DNA from: Tigriopus japonicus
Lineage: Eukaryota > Arthropoda > Copepoda > Harpacticoida > Harpacticidae
Assembly: GCA_010645155.1 (NCBI GenBank)
Contig: JAAGOF010000203.1
Coordinates: forward strand, 371,161 to 435,160
DNA length: 64,000 nucleotides
Direction: 5' to 3'
Below, one piece after another: positions 1 through 11,146 of the stretch (its first letter is position 1; the number at the start of each line of letters is the position of its first letter). The notes under the pieces are model-generated. The model had not been told where the DNA came from. It worked only from the letters and a program-made list of their open reading frames with translations, and did no database searches. The translations under genes were made by a program, and so were the position numbers.

Positions 1-133
1 TCGGATCCGAAGAATATTTCGCAAATCCAAATCCGAATCCGACAGGTTTTGGCGAATCCGAACGAATCCGAATCCGAAAATTCGCGCTAAAATCCGATCG
101 GATCCGACTTTTCGGATCCGATGCACAGCTCTA
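1..133 (-). mobile_element. hAT-like terminal repeat fragment, cut by window edge
   Basis: The stretch is made of AATCCGAA/GGATCCGA units and ends with the reverse complement of TAGAGCTGTGCATCGGATCC. The same 20-base terminus opens the repeat at 63,385 in the opposite orientation. A TAGAGCTG-type terminus suits hAT elements. The other end lies outside the window and no target duplication can be tested, so the family call is an inference. Confidence 0.45.
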
Positions 134-1090
134 ATATGGACCCTATCGACGTTCACGATTCAATCGAAAAAAGCGACCTCAAGCGGCATTTATGGCATGA
201 CCTGTGGTGTAAAAAAAAAGAAATTCCGAAAATACGCTCTTCACTCTGCTAAGTTTGAATGCCTCTGGTACATCATCTGTGATTTGTAATTGGCAGCAGT
301 TAACAGCAAATTGTTACTTACTGTTTCAAAAAACAGTCTTAAATTTTAAGGACATCAAGATTTTTGCCTCGTTTTGAAGTTATCACACGTTTAAAACGTC
401 AACTTCAGTTTCAAAATTAGTCACTCTCTACATATGAGGAAGGAGAAAAAAGGGAAAAGGAGAAGGCAAGTGGGGCCGTCAACCAAATCAGAGCGACCAA
501 TTTCAGACCTTAAAAAAGGAGTTGGGGAAGGTTTCAGACTAGTGGACTTTTAAACACCGTTGTGACAAACCAATGCAATTTTGGTGCATTACAAGTACAC
601 AGCATTTGAAGTTAGAATAAATGGCTCTAGAATGAAACGAAAAGGAAACACCAAATACTGATAAAACTTGCATAAAAAGCGAAAGAAGTTACTACATAGA
701 CCGGGTCTCTTTCTTGTGTGTACACACCACGTTTTGAATACGCAGTTTCCCGGCCTGGCTCGCCTTTAAAATTCATTGTTCTAGTTGATCTAAACAAACT
801 TTTTGGACAAAATAGTGATGGTCTCGGGCCGAGAGATAGACTTAAAAGCATATCAACTCTGTGTGTCTCCAGGCATTTAGAGGAACGTTTGGCCTTCATT
901 TTCAAAGAATATTCAAAATTGCATGATCTTTATCGATGTCAGACTTCAAAATACCAACGTGTGTATCTGTGCTTGTGCTCAAAGTTTACGTGCACGAGAT
1001 CGAGATGACACAAAATAATCGTCTTGCCCCTAATCACGAATGTTTAGATCAAAGTCGGACAGGGTCAGGAAAGTGCCCATCGTGAACGTC
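134..1090. other. Gene-free stretch
   Basis: AT-rich sequence with only short chance reading frames. No protein family, RNA gene or repeat boundary was recognised here. Confidence 0.6.
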
Positions 1091-1093
1091 ATA

Positions 1094-2076
1094 CCAGGAC
1101 GACAGCTTGCAAGCTGCTACCCAGACTACAAATCAGTGTTGCCACGACATTTAAGACGGAGGTAGAAAAGCCGGACAGACTGACGCACCGTGTTTTGGGC
1201 GACAAGTAAGTTCTCCGCAGACAGTATAGGTTCAACTCCCACTATCAGTTAAAAACTTTGTTTTTTTCATTATTACAAGGAATCTCAGTCCTTGTAGCGG
1301 CATTTATAATCCACAATTTATTACAAAGAAATGACATCAGTTTTGAACTCTGTAATCCCCAAAATAATTCAAATAAAGTTTTGTCTTGTAGACTCGTTGG
1401 GTTTATACCGTATATTCTATATTTAAGTGATAAAATATGAAAGGCAAAAAAAGAAGATTTTGTGCTGAAACATTATGTTACATTGACCATTATTATTATA
1501 ATCTTTTTACGATGTAATACCTTCCTTTCTTGTTAATGTAAATTATAAAAAATTGAACCAAATTTCAGATTTTTAGAGGGTTTTGAATGCAAATTTACTA
1601 GTTTTTTAATCATTGGTGCACTAATTGTTAGGATTTACCGAGCTGCCATATAACTTCAAGCAACATCCTCAACTAGAAAATAACCCAACCCGAATGATTG
1701 ATAGACATAATCTTGATAATTACCTCTAGCTGATGCCATGATGATTGCTTAAATAGGATTTGAAAATTTAATCTCCTGGCCGCATGTTGCGTGTCAATTT
1801 GAAAAAAAAAACCACTATGATTCAGTGTTGCCTCTTTATGTTGGAATTTAACAACATACCTGTCAATGCCGGGCTTTCATCTTTCATTTTTGCCATAGAA
1901 CCTGTTTTTTAGACAAAATAACACAACTAGCACACTGCTGAGGAAACATTTCACTTAATTCCAATTTATTTTATTTGAAAAAATGTTGTCATTCCATGGT
2001 TTAAAATTGATGTTATTGGAAATTTCCGCAACACTGATTTGTCGTCTGAATAGCAGCTTGCAAGCTGTCGTCCTGG
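1094..2076. mobile_element. Non-autonomous TIR element with palindromic ends
   Basis: About 50 bp at 1,094-1,143 reappear inverted at 2,027-2,076. The termini read CCAGGACGACAGCTTGCAAG and are flanked on both sides by TA (1,092-1,093 and 2,077-2,078), as for Tc/mariner-like insertions. The terminus contains its own perfect palindrome, AGCTTGCAAGCT. No transposase is visible inside. A SINE piece at about 1,175-1,330 lies within it. The TA could also be part of the inverted repeat, since the match extends one base beyond it. Confidence 0.6.
1175..1330 (+). mobile_element. tRNA-derived SINE fragment (same family as 38,364)
   Basis: A degenerate B-box (GGTTCAACTCC, about 1,230) is followed by the tail signature CAAGGAATCTCAGTCCTTG plus TAGCGG, which is shared with the SINE at 38,364-38,676 (GGAATCGCATTCCTTG plus TAGCGG). 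The head is eroded and no target duplication was found, so this looks like an older copy nested in the TIR element around it. Confidence 0.5.
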
Positions 2077-2079
2077 TAT

Positions 2080-3109
2080 TCTAGATCAGGAACCCCTGAA
2101 AGGGGTGGACACGAACTCCGATTTTTGAAAAAATGGTATGAGGCCGAGGCTATATTTTGAAACAATGTCATTCATTCCTTATTAACGAGTAAAACTGTTG
2201 AACATGCATCTTGAAAGAATTCAGTCAAACTTTTTGTGCTAATATTTATTGACTAATTGTTCTTCGCCTTGATTTTAGAGGTCCCAGCACTCCTTTTACT
2301 CGTCTCATGAACGTTTGACATTCAGCTCTCCAAAGGATTTTAGTCCACTTAACAATCAGGAAAATACATAGATGGAATCTTGCTTCACCCATTAGTCCAA
2401 CTTCTGTGAAACAATGCTAAATAGAAGTATCTGTGGTGATATCTGGAGGGTTACTCCTCTTCCATCCTCTTCAGCACCTCCACGATGCAGGAACCATTTC
2501 TATAGGAAAATGAAGGAATGAGAATAGTCTCATTTTGAAACAAGATGGAGTCCAAATCGGAGATGTTGTTGGTTGTAACTATTGAAGGGCACTTTTGACG
2601 GTTCTGGATCAGATCAGCCATCTGATCCGGATTGGAATTGGAACAAAGGCAATCACGACGTCCTTGTGACAAAATAAGTGAAAAACATGAGGATCAAATC
2701 CTGGATTGTGGATTTCATTGAAAATGTTTCAAGTCTTGGGGCTCAAGAAGGTCAGGACCACGCAGGACTGGGGCTAAGGGTCCTTCAGGACCAGAGGATC
2801 ATGTCTTTTCATTGCAAGGATAGGCTCTACGTGCTTGATAGGGTTTCATTGATCTTCTTAGTTCTTAGATCCCTTTGTCCAGGAATTAACAATCAAATTG
2901 AGTCAAAAAATCCACACAATTCAATCTTGGTGGGAGCATTCCATTTTCAAGACTTTGAGAGGGTCCATGTAATCCGGGTTAGACTGTCAGATCACCAATT
3001 TGGGCTGACTGAGTCGAAAGGCAAATCAAAATATTGAGCCCATCCATTGCTAGTAGGCACACCTGATATGTTTCGAAGTCATCTTAATTTGTTCTTCATT
3101 TGATGGAAT
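2080..3109. other. Gene-free stretch
   Basis: Two short open frames (2,451-2,672 on minus and 2,678-3,037 on plus, 73 and 119 codons) are present. Neither shows a recognisable domain or flanking splice pattern. They are treated as chance frames or eroded repeat. Confidence 0.5.
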
Positions 3110-3705
3110 TCTTGACATTGAGGACTTCTTTCTTTGTTTTATGTGGACCTTAATGCGAACGGAGATTCCTCTTGGAAAGGAACCAAATTTACCCCAGAAA
3201 CTCTCATCTGAATCAAAACGGGGATTTTTATGGCGCTCATCCATTAGACAACTTGAACAACCTAAGAATATCTTACCTGTCCTTGAATTATCCTGAACTA
3301 AAAGACACAACCATATAATAAAAGAAATTCGAGGATGGAACATCATTTATAGATCAATGGCAAGGTGACAAAACCTAAAACAAACTTGATTTCATACAAA
3401 GTTTGGCATGTGTTAGTTAAGTTCAGGTAATACATGGATGGGTTCAATTGTAAGCTCAAAGATATTAATAAGACGTTCAAATCGGATAATAGATAAGCTC
3501 GGAAAACCCCGCTATTTTGTTGTTGATAATTCAAGGAATGGTAAGATATTCTTAAGTTGTTCAAGTTTTGTAATGGATGAGCATAAGGAAACTCCCCGTT
3601 TTGGTCCTTGGGAAAGTTTGTTCTTAATCCTTTTGCGGAAAAGAGGAATTTGTGCTCGGATTCCGGTCCATATTCGTTCTTTTTGCTTTAGTTAGGTCTA
3701 TCACT
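3110..3705. repeat. Divergent inverted pair with FLYWCH-like coding remnants
   Basis: A segment of about 180 bp at 3,110-3,296 (read on minus) recurs inverted at 3,521-3,705 (read on plus). Both arms encode the same pattern in the same relative frame: DNSR-x-GKIFL-x-CSS, then MDE, then PRF, then an RG-I-x-x-RI-x-VHI stretch. Matching protein in both arms suggests they descend from a coding sequence. A spaced Cys followed by CARI recalls FLYWCH zinc fingers carried by some transposons, but that assignment is weak. Both arms carry a GGTAAGATATTC sequence resembling a splice donor just after the DNSR codons. Confidence 0.35.
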
Positions 3706-4286
3706 TCCGAAGGTTGTAGCAGGTAACCTAGTCATCATCAGATTTATTTTAATCACTTTGATCGTCATCTTGTAGAAAAGACACCTTGTTCACTCGCACT
3801 CCATGATGTGGTCATTCATTCATTCACTATTTTATTCACTCGTTCTTGGCTGAACTTAATGTCTTCGAAACACCCACATCAGACTGATTTTGGGGCGTGG
3901 GGTTGACCTTTACCAAGGCTAGGACTTGGCTGGACCCGCTTTAAACACAGAAAACCCCGATTGGCGCACTATCTTTTGGACTCTTGGTCGATTTCCGTTT
4001 GATTATCCGCTCCCAACATGGCCGTTTGTACTTCTTGTTTACTTACGAACTCTCGGCCTCATCCGTGTGAGGTTGCGAGCTAGGAAATTCCGCGAGTTCG
4101 TATCCAGTATTTATACTATTATATAGGTTATCCCTGTCTAGATATAGGGTCCATAGTCGGCTTGTTCCATTTATTCGTTCCTTGCATTCACGATAGTCCA
4201 GTTCAACATTCAATCTGCCGAGATTTTGCTGTGTTTACTAACAGGAACTGAATTGTTAGGAATCTTGAATTTTGAAAGTCGTCGTA
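3706..4286. other. Gene-free stretch
   Basis: No recognisable gene, RNA or repeat boundary was found. Confidence 0.5.
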
Positions 4287-4990
4287 AAAGTTTCTTACTT
4301 TTTAGGAAAACTTAATCTAACTAGGTACGAAATTGATTGGTGAATATTTAGAACGTCACTTGAAGCCATTTGAGCGTTTTCCTTGTGCACATCATTACAT
4401 TGTCATGTGAAATGACTTTTTTGTTGAACAAAAATCTGGCAGCTCTGGTGAAGTTGCGCATTTGTAGCAGTCGTCAGGCTGACAGTGCTACAGACTGTTA
4501 TATGTTATACTGTTATACTAACTTTGTAAAACGTTTTGATATTTTGTACTCATAATATATATGACAGAAGCTATTTAAGTAAGCTTTTGCAATTCACCTA
4601 TCAATTTTTGACTTTGTCACTAATTATTACGTGAAAACAAAGAAGCTCATGGGAGAGATGCATCATTTCAGCTATTGGACTCATTACCCCTAAATATCTG
4701 TTCAACCCCTTCTTGTGCATCTTTCAAATCAAGACTGTTGACTTTTGCTCCCACCTGATATTATTTTAACCTAGAGTCTCTCACTTTTTCTCTTCTCTAT
4801 CATTTATTCAGGGTCTCAACTTGTCTTTTTTTTATTTTTTTTCTTCTCACCAATACCCTCTATATATTTTTAGAATGTTCTGGGTGGTAAATCAATATAA
4901 GCATGACTTTTGATTTGAGAATTTTTTGCTGAAGGGAAGTTGATGTTTTTTTCAATGAAATCTGGAAAAAGTTCTTTCCAGTAGAAGAGT
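4287..4990 (+). repeat. Interspersed repeat, copy 1 (empty SINE site)
   Basis: This block is a direct, near-identical copy of 38,108-39,075. It includes CTTACTTTTTAGGAAAACTT, GTAGCAGTCGTCAGGCTGAC and the ATATATGACAGAAGCTATTT segment. At about 4,552 it lacks the roughly 315-bp SINE present at the equivalent point of the other copy, so it preserves the pre-insertion site. Its right part overlaps the TIR element starting at 4,580. Confidence 0.75.
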
Positions 4991-5999
4991 GTTATCAAAC
5001 AAATTAAGCTGGGGATTCCGGGCTCAAAATGGCTGGGGATGTGTCAGAGGTGACACCAACCCTTCAAAAACTTATTGAAAAATTTGATTATAATTCTCAA
5101 TCTGTTTTAACAATCAATCAAAACAAATTTTTCCTGTACTACAAAACACCCAAGCCATGTTCTGATCCATTCTTAGCCAGTTTGGACCCCAAATATCCAA
5201 CTAAAATTGTCCAAATATGCTTATCCATTCATAAAAGTGAGTATTTTATTTAGGTAATTTGTTTGTTTGCTTGGTTGTTGAGGAGTCAGAACGCAGCTTC
5301 GCAGCTGCGATCTGATAGAGGCTGCCCGCCATATGGGGATATTGCCGCTCCACTTGGACAAGCTAACAAGCAAGCATTAATTTTTACCTCACCCTCGGGA
5401 ATGACCCCAGGTTCGCCCATTTAAGCCGTCAAGGGCCGTGACTTCTGCATGTAACTTAATACCACAGGTCACTAGGACTCGGCAAGCCCGGGATCGAACT
5501 GGGGCTTGCCTAGTATTTGGCATTGAAAGACAGTTCAATGCTAAATTTTGACTCCGAAGAGTTGAGTTTGGAAAGTTGTGTGTTGCATTTGAAAGACGGT
5601 TCAAATGCTAAATTTTGACTCCGAAGAGTTGAGTTTTGAGGGTGGCAGTCAGCCGGGATCGAACCCCAGTCATCTGCACGACAAACCGACGCAGTACGCA
5701 CTACGCCATGCCTCACCCCATATTTAGGTAATTTATTTTCATTTAAAAATATAGCAAAACCTGTATGAAGTTCTTTGTTGCAATATTTTTATGAGTTTGT
5801 GATTCAGCAAGACCAAACACAACTTCTTTGCATATTTGATTCATAAGTTTGAAACATTTGATGCGAAGAAAGAACCATTACAATTTGCTTTATATCAAGT
5901 CCAAAAGTTGAAATGATACTTCTTTCCCATGAGCTTCTTTAGTTTCATGTAATAATTAGTGACAAAGTCAAAAATTTATAGGTGAATTGCAAAAGCTTA
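4580..5999. mobile_element. TIR transposon with ~105-bp inverted ends, SINE-interrupted
   Basis: The left end, TAAGCTTTTGCAATTCACCT, and about 100 further bases return inverted at about 5,890-5,999. A 74-codon open frame (5,029-5,253) starts at an ATG with a good context (CAAAATGG) and runs into GTGAGT at 5,237, so it could be a first exon of an element-encoded protein. I do not recognise the protein. A composite SINE (5,261-5,720) sits inside. A partial copy lacking the right end is at 38,705-39,075. No clear target duplication was seen, so the superfamily is undetermined. Confidence 0.55.
5261..5720 (-). mobile_element. Composite tRNA-derived SINE, minus-strand copy
   Basis: A 460-bp insertion flanked by a perfect 14-bp target duplication, TATTTAGGTAATTT (5,247-5,260 and 5,721-5,734). 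Read on minus it starts TGGGGTGAGGCATGGCGTAG (A-box-like) and has a B-box (GGTTCGATCCC). Two copies of an ACTCTTCGGAGTCAAAATTT segment follow, then a second tRNA-like hairpin with its own GGTTCGATCCC, and the element ends near a CAAACAAA tail. The plus-strand copy at 40,050 has the same architecture. Long target duplications and an A-rich tail indicate LINE-mediated retroposition. Confidence 0.85.
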
Positions 6000-7760
6000 A
6001 GAAAGTCTCAGTTTTCAAGGATCAGATTTTTGAAAAATGGTGCATTTAACACCAATTGCATGGTTAATGCATGTTGAGGAGTATTGCCTAGTAATTGAAA
6101 ATTTTCCTTGTCATCAAGCTTTTTGAAGGGCGATTTTTCAAAAAGTGGCAATAAAACCTGCGGCCTGGCATTGCTGGGAGAGATCCTGTCGTTGTTGCGC
6201 CCACAGGGCTGATATACGGAAAATTATGTTGGACGAGTTACAGCTGTTGAAGAGCAAAGTTTGCAGGTTAAAACTTGATATTTCCAAAGATTATTACCTA
6301 AGTTTTGCCCAAACAATCAAATTTTCCTTCATGCCAAAGTTGTGTTTGATTTGAAATGTTGCAATTAAATAATGTGAAGTTAACATGCAGAATCATGCCT
6401 TTGGTCTGACGGGTTATTCTTGACGGGCCCTGACCTATTGTCTCTTTTTAAGGCGGAAGAAGTGACCATGACTTCATCCCTACAAATGAACAAACAAACT
6501 TGTTTGGGCACAACTGCTTGGAAAACGTCACAGCCAAAGGTCAGCTGGGGCCTGAAAATTGTCCAACAAAATGTAAGGCCTGTCTGCCCTAGCGTCTCCT
6601 CTCTGGGAACTCTGTGGTTGCGCTCAAAATACTAAATGAAGAATAGCGAAACCTATCCTCAATCTTCAGAAGAGATCGGAACACAGCGCTTATTTTGGTA
6701 TCAAGCAGGTCTTTAGCCGTTCCTCAAAAAAATGAACGGATTACAGTTCCCATTCCTTTTCCTAAAATGAGGAAAGCGTTACTCACAAAGTCCTTTTCAA
6801 AAAAGGAATGGCGTTACAAATTACTCTTTACAAAAGTACATTGCCACAAAGGCCAGTTTTTAGGAGCTTTGTCACTTTAATATGGCGTTTTAAATTATTG
6901 CTAAAAAGCACAATCTTAAAGAACTGTACGTAGGACAAATCTTCAAAAAGAAAACATTCCTTTTGTTGATTTGTCAAGTACATTTGTCCACTACATTTAC
7001 ATTTGAATTGGAGGGAGTCGATGTTTTCTTGTATTTTTAAGGTAGAAAGGTACTATAGCACTGGTATTAAATACAACAAATTTAATAGGTTATGCTGCAT
7101 GACCGTGACCAAATCAAAGGTTAAGTTTTTGGGTGCCACAGCACCCAATTGGAATGAAAGGGCTAAAGATATTTATAACTTTGGGTTCTTTTATTGCTTT
7201 GTGAATTATGAAAAGGGCTTGTTGGTATGTGTTCAATTCAAATTTTGTGAAATTCTGTAAGATTTTGAAAAATCGCTTTTGGTCCAAATTGAGCATGGTT
7301 CTTCGAGAAAAATCATATTCACCCCTCTGAAGACACGTCTGTTCCATAGATTTCCTTAAATTTTCAAAGGAACATTCAACTCTGTGATGTGAAGATAATT
7401 AGATCACCGTTTTCCAAAAAAATATTCTAAGTATAATTTAGTTAATTCTTATTATTTTGACCTGTCGTGCCAAAACAAACGAAAATGAAGAATTCACACT
7501 TAGTTTTCTATATTCCAGAACCATATTGTCGAAGGACAACACATTTCAAGGCTCTGATTGGTTCATTTTATATTGACTTCAAGAAAGGGAAAGACTTTTC
7601 TCATGAGAAATTACGAAAACTTCAAACATGAAAAAATCGTTATTTTGAACACATTTTTGACAAACCATTATGCTTTTCATAAAGTCCGAGACATTAGCAA
7701 GCGATTCTAGGTGACCATATATCTCCCCCTATCCATTTGCAAACCCGTGAGCCAAATTAA
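6000..7760. other. Gene-free stretch
   Basis: There are several short open frames (for example 6,145-6,354 and 7,003-7,260) with no domain I recognise. The first, with a Cys-rich CCAH stretch followed by a short helix-like segment, could be retroelement debris, but nothing supports a function. About 6,000-6,085 is an inverted relative of 40,515-40,590. Confidence 0.5.
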
Positions 7761-7766
7761 TGGAGC

Positions 7767-7937
7767 TAGAAACCGTGCTCCGACAAGTCCATCTTCACGG
7801 TGGACGGCACGAACAACGCCCAGGACAACTGTTGGTTTGCCAAGGACCGAGCCTTTGTGCTTCCTGTTATGAAGACGAAAAACCCTGCCAAGATTATGGT
7901 CAGAAATAGTAGTCGACTTCTTTATCATCAACGAAAT
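7767..7937 (+). pseudogene. Mariner/Tc1-type transposase fragment (DDE region)
   Basis: Translating from 7,782 gives DKSIFTVDGTNNAQDN, then W-FAKD, then P-VMKTKNPAKIMV. This is the region around the first or second catalytic Asp of mariner-type transposases (family pattern SDEK-x-FTVD followed by P-VMKTKNPA-x-VMV). The frame has no recognisable N or C terminus and no terminal repeats were found nearby, so it is a dead fragment. The family call rests on pattern recall, not on an alignment. Confidence 0.6.
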
Positions 7938-8333
7938 TCGATACTTGCATCGTGGTGCTAACGCAACTCAATCCAGCATATCAAGAGGGGTTAATTTACC
8001 CTCACATTTCAAAGAATAACGTAGGAGAAATAATCCACACAAGTCCAAATTGGTTTAAGTAGGAAGGAGGAACGCAATAAGAAAATTCAAGGGAGAGTAG
8101 AGAAATTGAAAACTCCACACGCACCAACTTTTCCCTAACAGAAAAGAGCCTGCGCGTGTATTTCTGATTCCAATTTTGGCTTTGTCAAACTATGACCTGT
8201 CAGGTTGAAAAAGCAGCCTGTCGAGGAGTTTAGCCTGTCTGTGTATTTCCACCCTTAGAGGTCAGTTTTTTGGCCTCTTTCAGTTTCATTGTTTTTTTGC
8301 GGAAAATTTTGTTTGATTTTTACGGCTTATAAG

Positions 8334-10102
8334 TAAGGCTAGGACTTTTATTCAAAAAAATATAAAATATTTTTTTGAATATTTTCGGGAATTTTGGAGA
8401 AAAGTGAATATATCTGTCATTTTGAGGACTGCCGTTAGGCGAGAAAATAAACAAAGAAAATATTGTGACTCCGCCTTGTCATCCATCAATCATCGATCAC
8501 CATGAGTATCTCTAACAGGAGGAAATGGCTTACCAGCCTTAATACCGGCAAGGACTTCCCCTACAGAAAACTCGATAACAGAGAGAGCTCCATCTCCTGT
8601 GGGCCCTGTGAGAGCCTAGTAAAAGCCAGTTGCAAGGCGCAACTTCAGCAACACTTGAAGACGTCCAGGCACATGATCAATCTCAAGCTGAATTAGGAGA
8701 CACATGTTGCCAAGAACCAGGCACACAGCGAGGATGTGTTGCAAAAAAAAGAAGAATCTTTCAAAATCTGAAGAAATTGGCAGGGAACTCTGTTCAGTTT
8801 TCTTAGCTGCCAATATTCCTTGGTCGAAGTTGGAGCACCCCCAAATTCCGCGTCTTTCTGGAAGAGCGCCTTGCAGTATCCATCCCAAATGAGTCCTCGC
8901 TGCGCAAGAACTACATGCCCCAATGCTACGAGGAAGTATCCTCCCAGATCAGGGCTGACCTCAGTGGTTTCCCCATTTGGATCAGTGTGGATGAATCCTC
9001 TGACTGCTTGGGACGGGCCGTTGCAAATGTGATTTGCGGAAGACTTGATGCCGAAAAGTACCACCAACCTCACTTAGTCCTCTGCAAGTTCCTTGAGCGA
9101 ACAGACAGCGAATCATTGCCCGTCTTGTGAATCAGGCTGTGCTTTGGATTTCCCCTGATTTTGACTACAATCTGGCAAAGGTCTTTGTGACTGACGGCGC
9201 AGCCTACATGGTCAAAGCCGGCAAGGATATGCGGTTGTTTTTCCCGAACTTGCTTCACCTGACTTGCACAGCCCACGCCTTGCATCGCATCTGTGACTTG
9301 GTAGTGGAGAGCTTCCCTGAGGTCAACCCCCTGATTTCCAGCACAAAGAAGGTGTTTTTGAAAGCTCCACTGAGGCGTGCCGAGTTCAGAGCTTGCTGCA
9401 CTGGCATCCAATTACCCCCTGCACCCGTGTTGACCAGGTAGGGTACTTGGGTCAGAGCAGCTGTCTGGTACACGCTGTACTTCAAGGAGGTTAAGGACGT
9501 GGTTGACAGCTTCACAAGCACGGACGCCAGGTGCATTGCTGAGAGCCAGGAGCAGTTTGCCAAGAGCTGCATGACCAGGGACCTCACTTACATCCTTTCC
9601 AACCTGGCCTTCCTGCCCATGACCATCACCAGCCTTGAGGAACAGGGTCTGTCCTTGGACAAGGCCCTCACACTCATCGACAACACCAAGGCCAGGCTGG
9701 AGTTTGCTTTCCAAGAATCCAGGATTGGAAACAGTCCAAAAGGTCCAGAAGGCCATCGTTGGTGAGGGAGACCTTCTGAATGAGATGTTTCCATTGGATG
9801 TTGCCCAAATGAAGTACTTGCCAACAGCAAGTGTCAATGTTGAGCGTTCATTCTCCTTGTACAAGAACGTCCTCTCTGACAGACGTCAGTGCCTCACCGA
9901 AGAGAACTTGTCGATGATTTGGTGGTTCAATGCTTCTTAAACAGAGGGCAAGAAGATAAATAGACTGAGAATTTCATTCTGTACCAAAAAGGCACCGCGA
10001 TTTTTTGAATATTTTAAGTGTTTAGGCAAATATTTTCCCCCTTTTTGGTAAATAAATAATGAATATTTGGCTACTTTTTGCTGAATATTATTCCGAGCTC
10101 TA
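8334..10102 (+). mobile_element. Complete but inactivated hAT transposon
   Basis: The element is 1,769 bp and is flanked by a perfect 8-bp target duplication, CTTATAAG (8,326-8,333 and 10,103-10,110), the diagnostic length for hAT. Imperfect terminal inverted repeats read TAAGGCTAGGACTTTTATTC and, inverted, TAGAGCTCGGAATAATATTC. Inside is a frameshifted transposase from zinc finger to C-terminal dimerisation region. An 18-bp direct repeat (GTTTTTTGGCCTCTTTCA at 8,265-8,282 and 10,113-10,130) also flanks it outside the target duplication. Confidence 0.85.
8502..9940 (+). pseudogene. hAT transposase pseudogene
   Basis: The reading frame is broken into at least four pieces. 8,502-8,696 carries a C2H2 BED-like finger (C-x2-C, then H and H in QQHLKTSRHM). 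8,704-8,880 is a lysine-rich linker. 8,915-9,441 contains VDESSD, FVTDGAAYM and CTAHALHRI, which match the RNase H-like core of hAT transposases (DUF659-like region). The frame then passes a stop at about 9,440 and continues at 9,499-9,765. 9,770-9,940 ends with PTASVNVERSFSLYKN and RR-x(5)-ENL, the typical hAT C-terminal dimerisation signature. Several frameshifts and stops mean no full protein can be made. It sits exactly within the hAT ends at 8,334 and 10,102. Confidence 0.8.
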
Positions 10103-10384
10103 CTTATAAGTCGTTTTTTGGCCTCTTTCATCTAATGGGTGACTATTGTTCGTATTTTTTCGTCTTGTATGACAATTTTATTCGTCGAAACTTCCTGTTT
10201 TCTGAAAATGCTCGTTTCATCCTTAGTAATTCGCTTTCTCAATATAACGAGCGATACCAATGGTTTTGTTGAAACAACAAAACAATTGTCCCCGTACATA
10301 GGAGGGATTTTAGTTCATAATGCAAATGCAAGCAATCCCATTCAGGACAATTCATTGTGATTTTGCCCTGACTGACGCTGCCGA

Positions 10385-10630
10385 CCACAACAGATCAAAG
10401 ACGTGGCGTCGTGGTTAGCGCAGTTTCCTAAAGTGAGAGAGGTCCCAGGTTCGATTCTCCTCCCCGACATTCTCAAGGAAATTTTTAGACGCTGATTCAC
10501 ACCCACAGACGGAGAACCATTCTGATACCGGATATAAGATTGTCTATCGGAACAATTTGGACAGTGTGACGGCTGGCTTTGCTGGCTAGGCGAGGCTCAA
10601 CCCTTTGACCCTAGCACTTACACTCAAAAA
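10385..10630 (+). mobile_element. tRNA-derived SINE (second family)
   Basis: The head has an A-box-like TGGCGTCGTGGTTAGCGCAG (10,404-10,423) and a B-box GGTTCGATTCT (10,448-10,458), with Pol III spacing. It lacks a paired acceptor stem, so it is not a functional tRNA. An unrelated body of about 150 bp follows, ending near an A-rich stretch (CACTCAAAAAAAA, about 10,630). No target duplication was confirmed. Only one copy is visible in the window. Confidence 0.55.
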
Positions 10631-11144
10631 AAATTGTCAGCCCATTTTCCTCACGGTCATTTTGTCGCCCAAAAGTTTTCCTGTCTCTGATCGATTTTTC
10701 CATTCTTCCATTTTCTAGGAATGACCAAACAACCAGCTTGCTGTTGGACCACAAAAGTTGTCGCCAACATGTCGCCATTACTCACTTAACTCGGTGGTGT
10801 CCGTATTCCGAATGATTCCCTTTCGTGCTCTGGCATCTTTAGGCTCGGAATCCGTGTGTTCTAATGTCACTTCAATTGAGAATGATCTTGATCTAAACCC
10901 CGTATCAAGAACCCCTTATTTCTATTATTTAGACGCATTGCAAATTATGAGTTGTCCCACGGTCAGTATGTCGCTTTAATTGAAGTTATTCGTCCTCAAA
11001 ATATCGGCATTTTTAAGAAAGAAACATGGACCTCATGTCTCAAATGATTTACATTTTTTATCAATGGCATGGACCAAGATGAAGGTAAAGCCAGTTAAGC
11101 ATTGTTCGCCGTGAAACAAATCAGAAGGAAGTATGCCCCGTTTT
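10631..11144. other. Gene-free stretch
   Basis: No gene or repeat boundary was recognised. Confidence 0.5.
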
Positions 11145-11146
11145 TA

